Part shown: positions 27,049 through 35,870 of the stretch, piece by piece
Position numbering within the stretch: the first letter of the stretch is position 1
How the letters are laid out: every line of letters starts with the position of its first letter
Origin: JAVKDP01 sp040222185
GTDB taxonomy: Bacteria; Bacteroidota; Rhodothermia; Balneolales; Balneolaceae
Reading direction: 5' to 3'
Assembly: GCA_040222185.1 (NCBI GenBank)
Contig: JAVKDP010000054.1
Location: 33,735 to 97,734 of the forward strand
DNA length: 64,000 bases
Position numbers and translations under genes: made by a program
The notes under the pieces: generated by a model
The model's input: the letters and a program-made list of their open reading frames with translations, nothing else
What the model was told of the DNA's origin: nothing
The model's database searches: none

Positions 27049-29079
27049 ATGAAGATCAATAAAAAATGTGTACAAAGTATGTACATCGTTTTAGTGGTAT
27101 TAATGGTGTCTTTTGTGGGTTCTTCCTGCAATAATATAGACCCCGATTTTAAGAAAGCTATCACAGAAGGCTACCCATCTCTTTATGAAGCGATCTTCGA
27201 TAGAGACTATGAAGCCATACTTGTATTTACTGATGACCCGGATTCTTTAGTTCGCATTCAGGCCTGGAAGGCACTGATAAGTACACAGGTTTCGAATATT
27301 GATGAACTTATTGATCGAGCTTCATCAGCAAATACGAAAGAATCCTGGGCATCATTATGGTTTAAAGAGCTCAGTGAAGAACAGGTAGCGAAACTGAATG
27401 CTATGTGGACTGAAAACCCTGAAACCAGGGAAGGTTTGGCCACATTACTAGGTGAAAAGGGAAATGAAGAGTCTTTAAAATTACTGTTAGAAGCATCAAC
27501 ATTTTCAGACAATGATGAAGAGCTTGCAGTAGCATTAGCTATCGGGAAGCTATCAGGTAGAACTGAATTAGAAGGTTCACAGGAACTTGAAATAATATCA
27601 CGAGCTATAGCAGCTGATGATCGTTTTCTTGCAGAATCCTATTTATATGGTTTATATAGATTTCGAAAAGAACTTTCTGCTGAGAATGAGCAGGAATTAA
27701 TTGCTTTATGGGCGAACTATTATCCTGATGGGCAAGGGGCAAATCAATATATAGCGAGGATATTGTTTCCTAAAAATGTGGATTTAGTACTAAACCATTT
27801 TCCTATAGAAGAATATGAATTCATGAACCCTCAGCTTGCCATTGAGATTGCACGGGGTATCTCGAGAAATGAAAAGACCAGCTATTCGACTGTAATTCTG
27901 AATGCTTTACTTGATAACAGGAATCCTAATGTGAAATTAGAAGCTTTGAGAGCAATCCAAAATCATGAAGGAATGGCTGAAGACCTTGATGGAGCAATAT
28001 TGAATAAGGCTGGGTTAACAATCACTGTTGAGCCTTTAATTCGGTTAGAAGGTCTAAATACTATTGAAAATCCAAAGAGGTATAAAGATAAAGTATATGC
28101 TTTTGCAGGAGATGAGCCCTATTTGCAATCATTGAAATATAATATTCTGAAGAAATTCCTTTCTCCTGAGGAAGTTGTTGAGTTATTGAGAGAGGATATG
28201 AAGTCTGAAAACAGGCTAAACAGATTTTATGCGATACAAGGCCTGGCAAGCTGGTGGAGAGATTTGGATGATGCTCAAAAAGAAGACAATATTGTATTCC
28301 AGGTAAAAGAGTTACTATTGGAAAGTTTGGATACTGCTGATAGATCAATGATTTTTGTAATGGGAGCTTTATTATCAGATTCGGCGCTCATCTTAGATTC
28401 TGATTATTCAATTCTAGAGGAAATGTTAACCAGGTTCCAACTTCCTGAAGATGTAGAAGTGTATCAATCCATATCACAGGTATTAAAAACACGGTTCGAA
28501 ACTCAGGCTCAAGGCCTGATAGATTCATTAGCTTCAGAAGGAAACGTAGCTCTGAACAGGACACTGGTTAATCAGGGGTGGGACATCCTGATGGGTGATT
28601 CATATCCTTCAAAATTCAGAACACCGGATTGGAGACGGCTTTCAAAACGTGGTCACGATCCCATACTGGTTTTCGAAACAGTGAAAGGGAGTGTTAGAAT
28701 ACAACTTGATGTACTATCAGCTCCGGCTACTATTTCAGGAATTGATAGTTTAATGAGGGCGAGAGCCTATCATGGAATACCTTTTCACAGAGTTGTTTCT
28801 AATTTTGTGATTCAGGGAGGAGACATCGAAACACAGGATGGATTTGGTGGTCCTGATTATGTAGTACCTACGGAAGCTACAACAGATCAATACTTAAGAG
28901 GCAAAGTAGGAATTGCCAGCGCAGGTACCGATACCGAGGGCAGCCAGTTTTTTATTATGCATCAATGGGCTCCTCATTTGACTGGCCGTTATACGATTAT
29001 AGGGGAAGTTATTGAAGGGATGAATGTAGTCGATCGAATTGTTCAGGGAGATATAGTAGAAAGAATGTACTGGGAGTGA
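27049..29079 (+). CDS. HEAT-repeat lipoprotein with C-terminal cyclophilin-type peptidylprolyl isomerase
   Basis: Predicted lipoprotein: hydrophobic N-terminus with lipobox VGSSC (Cys at about 27). Residues ~45-500 are alpha-helical with HEAT-like pairs (for example SLVRIQAWKALIST and NVKLEALRAIQNH). The final ~150 residues are a cyclophilin domain: VLVFETVKGSVRIQL, YHGIPFHRVVSNFVIQGGD (catalytic-site Arg and Phe), GKVGIASAGTDTEGSQFFI and HLTGRYTIIGEVIEGMNVV. Cyclophilins isomerise X-Pro bonds during folding, so a periplasmic chaperone role is inferred. The helical part may bind clients. It is alone on its strand here, opposite lexA, and faces plsC tail to tail. Confidence 0.85.
   Translation: MKINKKCVQSMYIVLVVLMVSFVGSSCNNIDPDFKKAITEGYPSLYEAIFDRDYEAILVFTDDPDSLVRIQAWKALISTQVSNIDELIDRASSANTKESWASLWFKELSEEQVAKLNAMWTENPETREGLATLLGEKGNEESLKLLLEASTFSDNDEELAVALAIGKLSGRTELEGSQELEIISRAIAADDRFLAESYLYGLYRFRKELSAENEQELIALWANYYPDGQGANQYIARILFPKNVDLVLNHFPIEEYEFMNPQLAIEIARGISRNEKTSYSTVILNALLDNRNPNVKLEALRAIQNHEGMAEDLDGAILNKAGLTITVEPLIRLEGLNTIENPKRYKDKVYAFAGDEPYLQSLKYNILKKFLSPEEVVELLREDMKSENRLNRFYAIQGLASWWRDLDDAQKEDNIVFQVKELLLESLDTADRSMIFVMGALLSDSALILDSDYSILEEMLTRFQLPEDVEVYQSISQVLKTRFETQAQGLIDSLASEGNVALNRTLVNQGWDILMGDSYPSKFRTPDWRRLSKRGHDPILVFETVKGSVRIQLDVLSAPATISGIDSLMRARAYHGIPFHRVVSNFVIQGGDIETQDGFGGPDYVVPTEATTDQYLRGKVGIASAGTDTEGSQFFIMHQWAPHLTGRYTIIGEVIEGMNVVDRIVQGDIVERMYWE
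27069..27085. repeat. paired TGTACA palindromes at the 5' end of the cyclophilin gene
   Basis: TGTACA (27069-27074), five bases and TGTACA (27080-27085) form a symmetric element of 17 bases inside the signal-peptide codons, about 75 bases from the lexA start. It could be an operator or chance. Confidence 0.25.
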
Positions 29080-29125
29080 TTTCAAATGTGTTTACACAAG
29101 GAATTTCGATACGGTTGGCGAAAAG

Positions 29126-29770
29126 TTAAGCTGAGTTTTTCCTGGTCATCCCAAGCTCAACAATATCGTGCTCTATTTGAGATATGATCTTTTTGGAATC
29201 TTCCGACTTTACTCGTTGAAATTTCCCAAACTTGACATATGAATTAAACGGCACAATTATTTTCTCGCCTTTTGGAAGTGTTTTCCCCATTCCACTTAAA
29301 TATACTGGGATATATGGTATATGATTTCGTTTTGCCAATACCAATCCTATTCCACGTTTTAAAGGCTTCATTACTTCTGGTTCTCCTCTAGTACCCTCTG
29401 GGAATAGAATCAATGAATTACCATTGTCGATTTCTTTAATCATTTTGGAAATAGGAGATTGAGTAGGGTCTTTTTTTTCGGCTTTTCTATCAATCAATAA
29501 AGCATTAATGAAATAAGAACTGAGCAAAGCTAAGAGTTTTGTCTTGCCAAAATAATCGCCGGCAGCAACAGGTTTAACTTTATGTATAATAGAAGGGGGT
29601 AAAGAAGCTAATAAAGTAATGGTATCCAGATGACTATTATGATTTGCAAGAATAATAAATGCATTTTCTTCTTTGAGAAAATCGGTGTTATCGAACTTTA
29701 CACCGATAAATAACTTTAGAGTCCATTTTAGGAAAAAGGAATAGATAAATTGAAGTACAATTCTTTGCAT
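29126..29770 (-). CDS. PlsC-like 1-acyl-glycerol-phosphate acyltransferase
   Basis: Membrane-associated acyltransferase (214 residues). NHNSHLDT carries the HX4D catalytic motif and FPEGTRGEP the glycerol-phosphate-binding motif; both are intact and normally spaced. A hydrophobic N-terminus would dock it to the membrane. It lies 3 bases after the CdsA-like gene and completes a three-gene run (CDP-alcohol transferase-like, CdsA-like, PlsC-like). The downstream region towards 29080 is a short convergent gap. Confidence 0.85.
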   Translation of the reverse strand: MQRIVLQFIYSFFLKWTLKLFIGVKFDNTDFLKEENAFIILANHNSHLDTITLLASLPPSIIHKVKPVAAGDYFGKTKLLALLSSYFINALLIDRKAEKKDPTQSPISKMIKEIDNGNSLILFPEGTRGEPEVMKPLKRGIGLVLAKRNHIPYIPVYLSGMGKTLPKGEKIIVPFNSYVKFGKFQRVKSEDSKKIISQIEHDIVELGMTRKNSA

Positions 29771-29773
29771 ATA

Positions 29774-30730
29774 TTAATAAGCTAAGAAATAAACCAAGTG
29801 GAAAAATACTGGTGCAGTGTATGCTAGTGAGTCAATTCTGTCAAGAACGCCACCATGACCTGGAATTGCCTGTGATGTATCTTTTATTCCAATGTCCCTT
29901 TTTATGCTAGACATTACTATATCACCTGAAAACCCTGAAAAAGCTATTATAAAACTAACAAATCCAGCTTCAAAGCCAGAAAGGGGGGTAAGAAAACTTA
30001 GAAAATACCCAATTATCGTAGTAGATATAATGCCACCAAGAAATCCTTCCCAAGTCTTATTGGGGCTTATTTTTGGAATTATTTTACGTTTGCCAAATAG
30101 CTTGCCAAACGTAAATTGAAGTACGTCATTGATTTCTGTCAAAAAAACTAGAAAAAGTAAAAGACCGCGACCACCAGCTTCAAAGTTGGGAATGTCAGGA
30201 AGGGATAAAAAGTAAGCCATATGACTAATACCAAACACAGATAGCATTATAACCCATTGAAGTGAAGCCATAGATTTAATAATACCTTGAGTCTCACCTT
30301 TCAAAACAAGGCGAAGCGGTAAAATCAAAAACATTACAACAGGTATAAAAATTATAAATGCGCCATACCAACCTATGTATGCTAAATAGTATTGAATCGG
30401 AATTGCTAAATAAGCCCAAAAAACTGCGTATCTATCTTCATTCCTGAAATCAAGTATAGAATACAGTTCTCGAAATGCAACAAAGGATAAAAAAGCTATG
30501 GCGAAATAGGAAATAGTTGTGCTAAACATAGTGGCTGCCAAAAAAATAATGGTCATAAACCACCAGGATTTAGTTCTGGATTTTAGCTCAACTAAATTGA
30601 GGTCGGGTTTTAGCTTTCCAAGGAGGAAAAATAAAAGTGAAGCAAATGTAAGAATTCCAAAAATTAGGATGATTACAAGCAGAAGGTCATTATTTTCCAG
30701 GTAGTCTAATCGTAAAAAATTATTCTGCAT
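29774..30730 (-). CDS. CdsA-like phosphatidate cytidylyltransferase
   Basis: Integral membrane protein with about eight hydrophobic helices. The C-terminal signature SFSGDIVMSSIKRDIGIKD followed by PGHGGVLDRIDSL is the cytidylyltransferase motif, and ISPNKTWEGFLGG precedes it. Such enzymes make CDP-diacylglycerol from phosphatidate and CTP. I chose the ATG at 30728-30730 because a clear Shine-Dalgarno (AGGAG, 10 bases upstream) precedes it and the overlap with the upstream gene shrinks to 11 bases; an in-frame start at 30769 is possible. With its neighbours it resembles E. coli ynbB and may be an accessory paralogue and not the housekeeping CdsA (inference). Confidence 0.85.
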   Translation of the reverse strand: MQNNFLRLDYLENNDLLLVIILIFGILTFASLLFFLLGKLKPDLNLVELKSRTKSWWFMTIIFLAATMFSTTISYFAIAFLSFVAFRELYSILDFRNEDRYAVFWAYLAIPIQYYLAYIGWYGAFIIFIPVVMFLILPLRLVLKGETQGIIKSMASLQWVIMLSVFGISHMAYFLSLPDIPNFEAGGRGLLLFLVFLTEINDVLQFTFGKLFGKRKIIPKISPNKTWEGFLGGIISTTIIGYFLSFLTPLSGFEAGFVSFIIAFSGFSGDIVMSSIKRDIGIKDTSQAIPGHGGVLDRIDSLAYTAPVFFHLVYFLAY

Positions 30731-31325
30731 TTGATAGGGCTCCTGATAATCTTTTGTAAGTACTAACAAATAGTAGTAAAGTTATTGTAAAAAAGACCCA
30801 ACTCATATAACTAGAAAGACCAATATCGAAGAATAGTAATATTGATATTAAGCTAACAATAAAAGCTCTATCACTTTTCCCCATAGGTCCATCATACCTT
30901 CTATTTCCACTAATTATTTTTGCCATTACACCTGAAAACTCGTTTAAAATACTGAGGCTAAGGAAAACTATTATATAGTAAAGCTGTTCTGGGAAGAATT
31001 TTATTAAAGGGAGGTAAATAAAGAAGTCAGAAACAATATCACCAACCTCATTTAATACTTCTCCAAGCTTTGATTGTTGGTTATATTGCCGGGCCATCAT
31101 TCCATCAAGCGCATTAAGAGCCATTCTAAACAGCAGGCCAACAGGAACACATAAAAAAAACAGTGCTTCTTGTTCAGCATACCAGAAACTAATTCCAATA
31201 AGTAAGGAAAGTAAAATTGAGGAAATAGTGATTTGATTTGCTGAAATTCCAATCTTGTATAGTAAATTCAGGATTGGTTTTAGTAGCTTTTGGAAAGCAG
31301 GTTTTATTTTATAAATAGAAATCAT
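30720..31325 (-). CDS. CDP-alcohol phosphatidyltransferase-like protein, YnbA type
   Basis: Integral membrane protein of 201 residues with six predicted helices. The CDP-alcohol motif DxxDGxxAR...GxxxDxxxD is recognisable as N71-A-L-D74-G75-M-M-A-R79 and G88-E-V-L-N92-E-V-G-D96. Two of the four conserved aspartates are asparagine (71 and 92). The order with CdsA-like and acyltransferase genes resembles E. coli ynbA-ynbB. Either the protein binds a different metal set or substrate, or it has lost activity. It is divergent from the DUF1080 gene across an 88-base gap. Confidence 0.75.
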   Translation of the reverse strand: MISIYKIKPAFQKLLKPILNLLYKIGISANQITISSILLSLLIGISFWYAEQEALFFLCVPVGLLFRMALNALDGMMARQYNQQSKLGEVLNEVGDIVSDFFIYLPLIKFFPEQLYYIIVFLSLSILNEFSGVMAKIISGNRRYDGPMGKSDRAFIVSLISILLFFDIGLSSYMSWVFFTITLLLFVSTYKRLSGALSNAE

Positions 31326-31413
31326 TGGAATTGATTACTGTATTCATATGGATTGAGAACCATCTTTAACTAAAAGTTTTATATTAGCTTAAAATTTAAA
31401 AGAAGCAAAATCA

Positions 31414-32214
31414 ATGGAAATGAAAAAAGTTAACCTATTTATTATAACATTATTGATTTCAACCACTGCGTATGCTCAAAAAGCAGTACCAGAAGCAACC
31501 GAGCTGTATGTAGATCTGGAAAAAGTGACTCCGGGCGTTGGAACAAAAGCTCCGTCTGATGCGATTGTTCTATTTGATGGTAGTAGTTTATCAAGCTGGC
31601 AAACTGTGCAAATGGGATTAGGTGCAAGTATGGTTGACATGAAAGATCAAATTCCACTTCTGAAGTCTGGGGTAGCTACTTCTGAGGCTCCCTGGTTGGC
31701 TGAAAGTGGATCAATAGTGGTGAACCCTGGAACCGGTGCTATTGAAACGAAACAAGCTTTTGGTGATGTGCAGCTTCATATAGAATGGATGGCTCCTAAA
31801 GCAGAAGGGAGAAGTGGTCAGGGTTATAGCAATAGCGGTGTTTTTTTTATGGGAATGTATGAAGTTCAAATCCTGAACTCTTATGAAAACCCAACCTATA
31901 ATAATGGTCAGGCAAGTTCAGTATACAAACAACATATTCCGCTAGTTAACGCATCAAAGCCAGTAGGAGAGTGGCAGGAATATGATATTATTTTTATGGC
32001 TCCCAAGTTTTCCGAAAAAGGTACATTGGTTTCACCAGCAAAAATTACCGTGTTTCACAATGGTGTGTTAGTTCAAAACAATGTAGAGCTACTTGGACCA
32101 ACTTGTTACATAGGTACTCCATACTATGTAGCTCATGACCCCAAGTTACCATTGGTTCTACAGGATCATGGGGATCCAATTCAGTTTAAAAATATCTGGA
32201 TTAGGGAGCTTTAG
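31414..32214 (+). CDS. DUF1080 (3-keto-disaccharide hydrolase-like) secreted protein
   Basis: Exported protein (266 residues): signal peptide 1-22 (ending TAYAQ), then VLFDGSSLSSWQ, which opens the DUF1080 concanavalin-like fold, FGDVQLHIEWMAPKAEG, SNSGVFFMGMYEVQILNS and HDPKLPLVLQDHGDPIQFKNIWIREL at the end. Members are proposed to act on 3-keto-sugars, but this one's substrate is unknown. It is on the plus strand between two minus-strand groups and overlaps the stop of the alpha/beta hydrolase by 4 bases tail to tail. Confidence 0.85.
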   Translation: MEMKKVNLFIITLLISTTAYAQKAVPEATELYVDLEKVTPGVGTKAPSDAIVLFDGSSLSSWQTVQMGLGASMVDMKDQIPLLKSGVATSEAPWLAESGSIVVNPGTGAIETKQAFGDVQLHIEWMAPKAEGRSGQGYSNSGVFFMGMYEVQILNSYENPTYNNGQASSVYKQHIPLVNASKPVGEWQEYDIIFMAPKFSEKGTLVSPAKITVFHNGVLVQNNVELLGPTCYIGTPYYVAHDPKLPLVLQDHGDPIQFKNIWIREL

Positions 32215-33179
32215 ATATTGCTAAGCACCCAATCTTTAAAGACCTGTTGAAAGTAATCGGAGTAGGGCTGGCGAGCAGCTTCACCATCAGAGGTACACTT
32301 CTCGGCTAAGCGGAAGTCATGATTTGCCCCGGGAATAATTTGCAAGCTGAAATTATCAGGAACGCTACTTTCAAAGGTTTCATTAAGCGATCCGATTGCC
32401 CAACCAGGGTAAACAAAGTAATCGTTTTCAGGGAATGCAAAAAAAGCAGGGATATCAATTTCCTGGAGGTGAGGAGTTGGGTCAAATTCATGAATTTCTT
32501 TTAACTGTCTCCACGGTTTAGTAACAGGAAACCAGGATACCCAGTTGATATCTGAGTTAGCTTTCTTACTAGCTTTATCAAATGCCGTTTTATCATCCTC
32601 ACCACCACAAAGATACCGACTGTAGTAATCATTGGTGAGTTGGAGCTTTACATCAAATGTAGGGGCAGCCAGTGAAGCGATAAATTTGATATCATTTCTA
32701 TATCTGTCACCTATGATTTGAGCAACCCAGCCACCCTGGCTATGTCCAATTATACCGATCCTTTCTTCATCAACACGTCCCTGGGTTTTTAAAAAATCGA
32801 TAGCTGCTTTTGCATCATCAGCCCTTTCATAGAGGTTTGTTCTTTGCCACTTTCCCTCAGATTTTCCTACTCCTCGCTTGTCAAAGTAAAGGAGGCCAAT
32901 TCCTTCGTTTAAAAAAAGAGCTTCTACATTTTCCTCTAAAAAAGTTTTATAAATAGTTCTATGAGATGAGTTTGCTCCCGAACCTACCAAAAAAATCAAT
33001 ACCGGGGCATTCTGAGAAGTATCAGGTAGTATAAGTTCTCCATGCAGAGTATACCTGCCATTATCAAAAGTTACATTGGTACGGGTTACCTCTTGAGAGT
33101 AAATCTCATTTGTTGAGATAGCAGTAAGCAGAAATAGTAAAGCCGAAAAAAAAGAATAAGATTTCTTAAGCGTATTCAT
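32211..33179 (-). CDS. secreted alpha/beta hydrolase
   Basis: Alpha/beta-hydrolase fold protein of 322 residues with a signal peptide (1-28). The nucleophile elbow is GIIGHSQGGW (Ser), the acid is probably Asp in FPENDYF, and the base is His in PGANHDFRL. LIFLVGSGANSSHRT gives the oxyanion loop and YFDKRGVGKSEG the following strand. The family includes acyl-peptide esterases and dienelactone-type enzymes, so substrate assignment is open. It is monocistronic and preceded by an attenuator-like hairpin. Confidence 0.85.
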   Translation of the reverse strand: MNTLKKSYSFFSALLFLLTAISTNEIYSQEVTRTNVTFDNGRYTLHGELILPDTSQNAPVLIFLVGSGANSSHRTIYKTFLEENVEALFLNEGIGLLYFDKRGVGKSEGKWQRTNLYERADDAKAAIDFLKTQGRVDEERIGIIGHSQGGWVAQIIGDRYRNDIKFIASLAAPTFDVKLQLTNDYYSRYLCGGEDDKTAFDKASKKANSDINWVSWFPVTKPWRQLKEIHEFDPTPHLQEIDIPAFFAFPENDYFVYPGWAIGSLNETFESSVPDNFSLQIIPGANHDFRLAEKCTSDGEAARQPYSDYFQQVFKDWVLSNI

Positions 33180-33189
33180 TTAGTAAGTA

Positions 33190-33220
33190 TTTATAAAAAC
33201 AACCGCCTTATAAACGGTTG
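33190..33220 (-). promoter_or_regulatory. terminator-like hairpin upstream of the alpha/beta hydrolase
   Basis: CAACCG (33200-33205) and CGGTTG (33215-33220) pair with a 9-base loop. On the minus strand the stem is followed by GTTTTTAT, about 20 bases before the ATG. It could be an attenuator. Confidence 0.35.
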
Positions 33221-33335
33221 AATCCCCAAAGAAGTTTTATTTATGTTAAGGTAATTTACTTGAGGGATCATAATAGTAAAATGATTTTAATACATCCTAC
33301 TTTAAGTATATAAAGCTTCTAAATAGAACAGGTTT

Positions 33336-33370
33336 AAATAAAAAAGCTATGCAGTATCAGTGCATAGCTT
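33336..33370 (-). terminator. terminator of the di-heme peroxidase gene
   Basis: AAGCTATGCA (33344-33353) and TGCATAGCTT (33361-33370) form a perfect 10-base-pair stem with a 7-base loop, followed on the minus strand by TTTTTATT. It lies 28 bases after the peroxidase stop. Confidence 0.85.
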
Positions 33371-33397
33371 GAAGGGTCTCTATTAGTACGAGTAATA

Positions 33398-34558
33398 CTA
33401 TTCTTTAAAGGGGTCAGAATACTTTACATCTGTAATTAATTGCTGATCAGTGAGTGTTCTCATGAATGCTACTAATGCATCAATTTCCTGGTTAGAGAGG
33501 TTCATCCGAACAGGATTTCCTCCTCGGGTTGCAAGCCTGTTATCAAGATTTGGGCTTCGCTGTATTCCGTTATTGTAATGTTCTACTACTTCTCTTAAGG
33601 TTTCGAACCTTCCATCATGCATATATGGACCTGTCAACTCTATATTGCGAAGAGATCCAGTCTTGAACTTTCCGTTGTCCTGGTTTCGCCCTGTAGTAGC
33701 TCCAAGTCCGAGGTCAGTAAGTACTGCGTCTAAACCATTGTCCCGGGCTTCATCACCCACAAATAGATCAGAGGTATGACAGTTGGAACAATCCGTACGT
33801 CCGGAGAAAAAAAGTCTCTTACCCTGGTTTTCTATAGCTGTGAAGTTAGGGAAATCATCTTCTGAGTCATTTACCTGTGCTCTGCCTTCATCATATTTTG
33901 ATTGATAAGAAACGATAGAACGAACAAACTGAGACAGAGCTAACGAAATTCGTTGAGAAGTGATTTCATCATCTCCATACACATCTTCAAATAGAACAGG
34001 ATAATAAGGCTGTTCAGATAGTTTGGTCACAAGTTCTCCTAATGTTAACCCCATTTCAACAGCGTCCTGAATGGGCATCAATACTTGTTCTTCTAAAGTC
34101 GAAGCACGCTCATCCCAGAAAAAATGTCCATTTTCATAAAACCGGGCGTTGGATAAACCCATTGAGTTTCTACCCGTTTCGCCCCCATCAAAGCCAATAC
34201 TCAAAGCTATATTATCAGAGAAGGCTGCTTCCTGGAGGTGGCATGAAGCACAAGAAATCGTATTATTTGCAGAAAGGTTCTTGTCATAAAAAAGAACTCT
34301 TCCTAATGTAGCTCCAGTGTCAGTAATAGGATTAGAATTTGGTGTATTATTCTGTTCAGTATTTATCCTGTCGTTAAAAAAAGCAGGTAGTGCCGGGTTA
34401 GCATAGTTATACGGTTGGTCTGGTAAATCTATGAATTCACTGGCTACTACCTGCTCTTCAATTTCCTCAATTTCTTCTTCCAGGGTTGTGACTTCATCAC
34501 ATGAGGCAAATAAAATCAGGACTGCTATAAAAATGAAAAGGCTGCACAATCGAATCAT
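33398..34558 (-). CDS. di-heme cytochrome c peroxidase (MauG/CCP family) lipoprotein
   Basis: Protein of 386 residues. The N-terminus ends in LFASC (Cys20), a lipobox, followed by an acidic coiled stretch. Two heme c sites are seen: C103-A-S-C106-H107 and C257-S-N-C260-H261, as in di-heme peroxidases that reduce H2O2 with electrons from cytochrome c. GPYMHDGRFETLREVVEHYN in the second domain is typical of the family. Location is periplasmic, tethered to a membrane. Neighbours on the same strand are a UDG-family protein (79-base gap) and a heme-binding protein; no cytochrome maturation genes are seen. Confidence 0.9.
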   Translation of the reverse strand: MIRLCSLFIFIAVLILFASCDEVTTLEEEIEEIEEQVVASEFIDLPDQPYNYANPALPAFFNDRINTEQNNTPNSNPITDTGATLGRVLFYDKNLSANNTISCASCHLQEAAFSDNIALSIGFDGGETGRNSMGLSNARFYENGHFFWDERASTLEEQVLMPIQDAVEMGLTLGELVTKLSEQPYYPVLFEDVYGDDEITSQRISLALSQFVRSIVSYQSKYDEGRAQVNDSEDDFPNFTAIENQGKRLFFSGRTDCSNCHTSDLFVGDEARDNGLDAVLTDLGLGATTGRNQDNGKFKTGSLRNIELTGPYMHDGRFETLREVVEHYNNGIQRSPNLDNRLATRGGNPVRMNLSNQEIDALVAFMRTLTDQQLITDVKYSDPFKE

Positions 34559-34637
34559 TGGTTATCACTTATTTTATTCCGGTTTTCCTAATTAGTACAC
34601 CCGGAATTACTGATACCCCTAAGCAGTCGAATAATAT

Positions 34638-35207
34638 TTATAAAAGCCGTGATATTTTATCTTTAAACTCCGGGAGAAGGTCATTTTCAAACCAGGAGTT
34701 TTTCTTCAACCAGATATTATTTCTTGGAGAAGGATGTGGAAGAGGGAAGTATTGAGGAAGAAATTCATCGAAATTCCGGACAGTCTCAGTGAGCGTTTTA
34801 TAAGCCCTTTCTTTTAAGTAATACTGCTGAGCATAAGTGCCGATGAGTAGTGTAAGCTCTATTTGGGGCATTGAGCTAAGTAACAATTCATGCCAAAGTG
34901 GGGCACATTCCGGTCTTGGTGGTAGATCACCGGATTTACCTCTTCCCGGGTAACAAAATCCCATAGGAACAATTGCAACTTTAGAACTGTCATAAAACAG
35001 TTCTTTATCGATGTTCATCCATTCCCGGAGACGATTTCCGCTGGCATCATCCCAGGGTATTCCGGATGCATGAACTTTAGTGCCCGGCGCCTGACCGATA
35101 ACAAGGATTTTACTCGTAGATGACGCTGCAACTACAGGCCTGGGGCCGAGAGGTAACGAGGCAGAGCAAACAGTACAATCAGCTATTTCAGCAAGAAGTT
35201 TGTTCAT
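34638..35207 (-). CDS. uracil-DNA glycosylase family protein
   Basis: Protein of 189 residues of the UDG superfamily. LVIGQAPGTKVHASGIPWDDASGNRLREWM contains the GQAPG catalytic-loop motif, and PLPHPSPRN matches the C-terminal HPSP motif. The Cys-x2-Cys near residue 11 and the length resemble family-4-like or the broader YqiD-type group, but four Fe-S cysteines are not visible. The specific base recognised is uncertain. It lies 45 bases upstream of nothing on its own and is followed by the peroxidase gene on the same strand. Confidence 0.78.
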   Translation of the reverse strand: MNKLLAEIADCTVCSASLPLGPRPVVAASSTSKILVIGQAPGTKVHASGIPWDDASGNRLREWMNIDKELFYDSSKVAIVPMGFCYPGRGKSGDLPPRPECAPLWHELLLSSMPQIELTLLIGTYAQQYYLKERAYKTLTETVRNFDEFLPQYFPLPHPSPRNNIWLKKNSWFENDLLPEFKDKISRLL

Positions 35208-35252
35208 AACTGATGCATCGAATTATTCCCGGATAACATACTAAGAAGTAGA

Positions 35253-35783
35253 TTATTGATCGTGACCTTCCCCTTCTTCATGCTCATGATCTTCCGAATT
35301 TTCTTCCTGTTCTGAATCATCTTGGTCTTGCTGTTCTTTCATTTCGGCACGTAGGTCACTAAACCAATCTATGAGTAGTTCTCTTTGAGTATCACTTAAG
35401 CGAGCGTCTCCATGTGCCCATGTATATGAAGGAAGTGGCATTTCAAAATCTTCAACCATTTCTACTCCTTCTTCTAATTTATGATCAGCTCTTTTGTAAC
35501 TATAGTTGGCCCATTCAGAGAAATTCAGTTCACCCCGCCCATGATTGATATGATCGGCAATCCACCAGGAGACAGGAGCTACATTGGTATACCAGGGATA
35601 TTCAGTTTTATAGGAATGGCAATCGTAGCAAGCAGTCTTTAGAATAGTAGCTACCTCAGCAGGTGGGCTGGTCAATTCCATGAAATCCAATGACGGATCT
35701 GCTACCGGATTTTCTTTATCGATTCTGAAGAACTGAAGGACTACGAAAATAACACCAAGTCCCAGAAGTATTTTCTTAACCAT
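35253..35783 (-). CDS. heme-binding domain protein (c-type cytochrome-like)
   Basis: Membrane-anchored or exported protein (176 residues). The N-terminal hydrophobic helix (about 1-18) is followed by ACYDCHSYKTEYPWY, containing a CxxCH heme c site, then NVAPVSWWIADHINHGRGELNFSEW and later MPLPSYTWAHGDARLSDTQRELL, the pattern of the Haem_bd domain found in Bacteroidota. The C-terminus (~145-176) is a highly acidic, His-rich low-complexity tail. It may be a periplasmic electron carrier. It lies in the same direction as the UDG and peroxidase genes. Confidence 0.8.
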   Translation of the reverse strand: MVKKILLGLGVIFVVLQFFRIDKENPVADPSLDFMELTSPPAEVATILKTACYDCHSYKTEYPWYTNVAPVSWWIADHINHGRGELNFSEWANYSYKRADHKLEEGVEMVEDFEMPLPSYTWAHGDARLSDTQRELLIDWFSDLRAEMKEQQDQDDSEQEENSEDHEHEEGEGHDQ

Positions 35784-35870
35784 TTCTATCCTAAGTTTTT
35801 ATTAGAGAGTGAATTAGAAGAATATACCTTTTTTAGGGAAATAGAAAAGAGCCAAGGAATGTCAAAAAGG

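Noticed and set aside
29087..29098. TGTGT-TT-ACACA palindrome between the cyclophilin and plsC genes
   Set aside because: It lies in a convergent gap with no gene start to control; it may be chance.
34577..34608. Inverted repeat ATTCCGG/CCGGAAT between the peroxidase and UDG genes
   Set aside because: The loop is about 18 bases long and no T-run follows, so it is not a convincing terminator.
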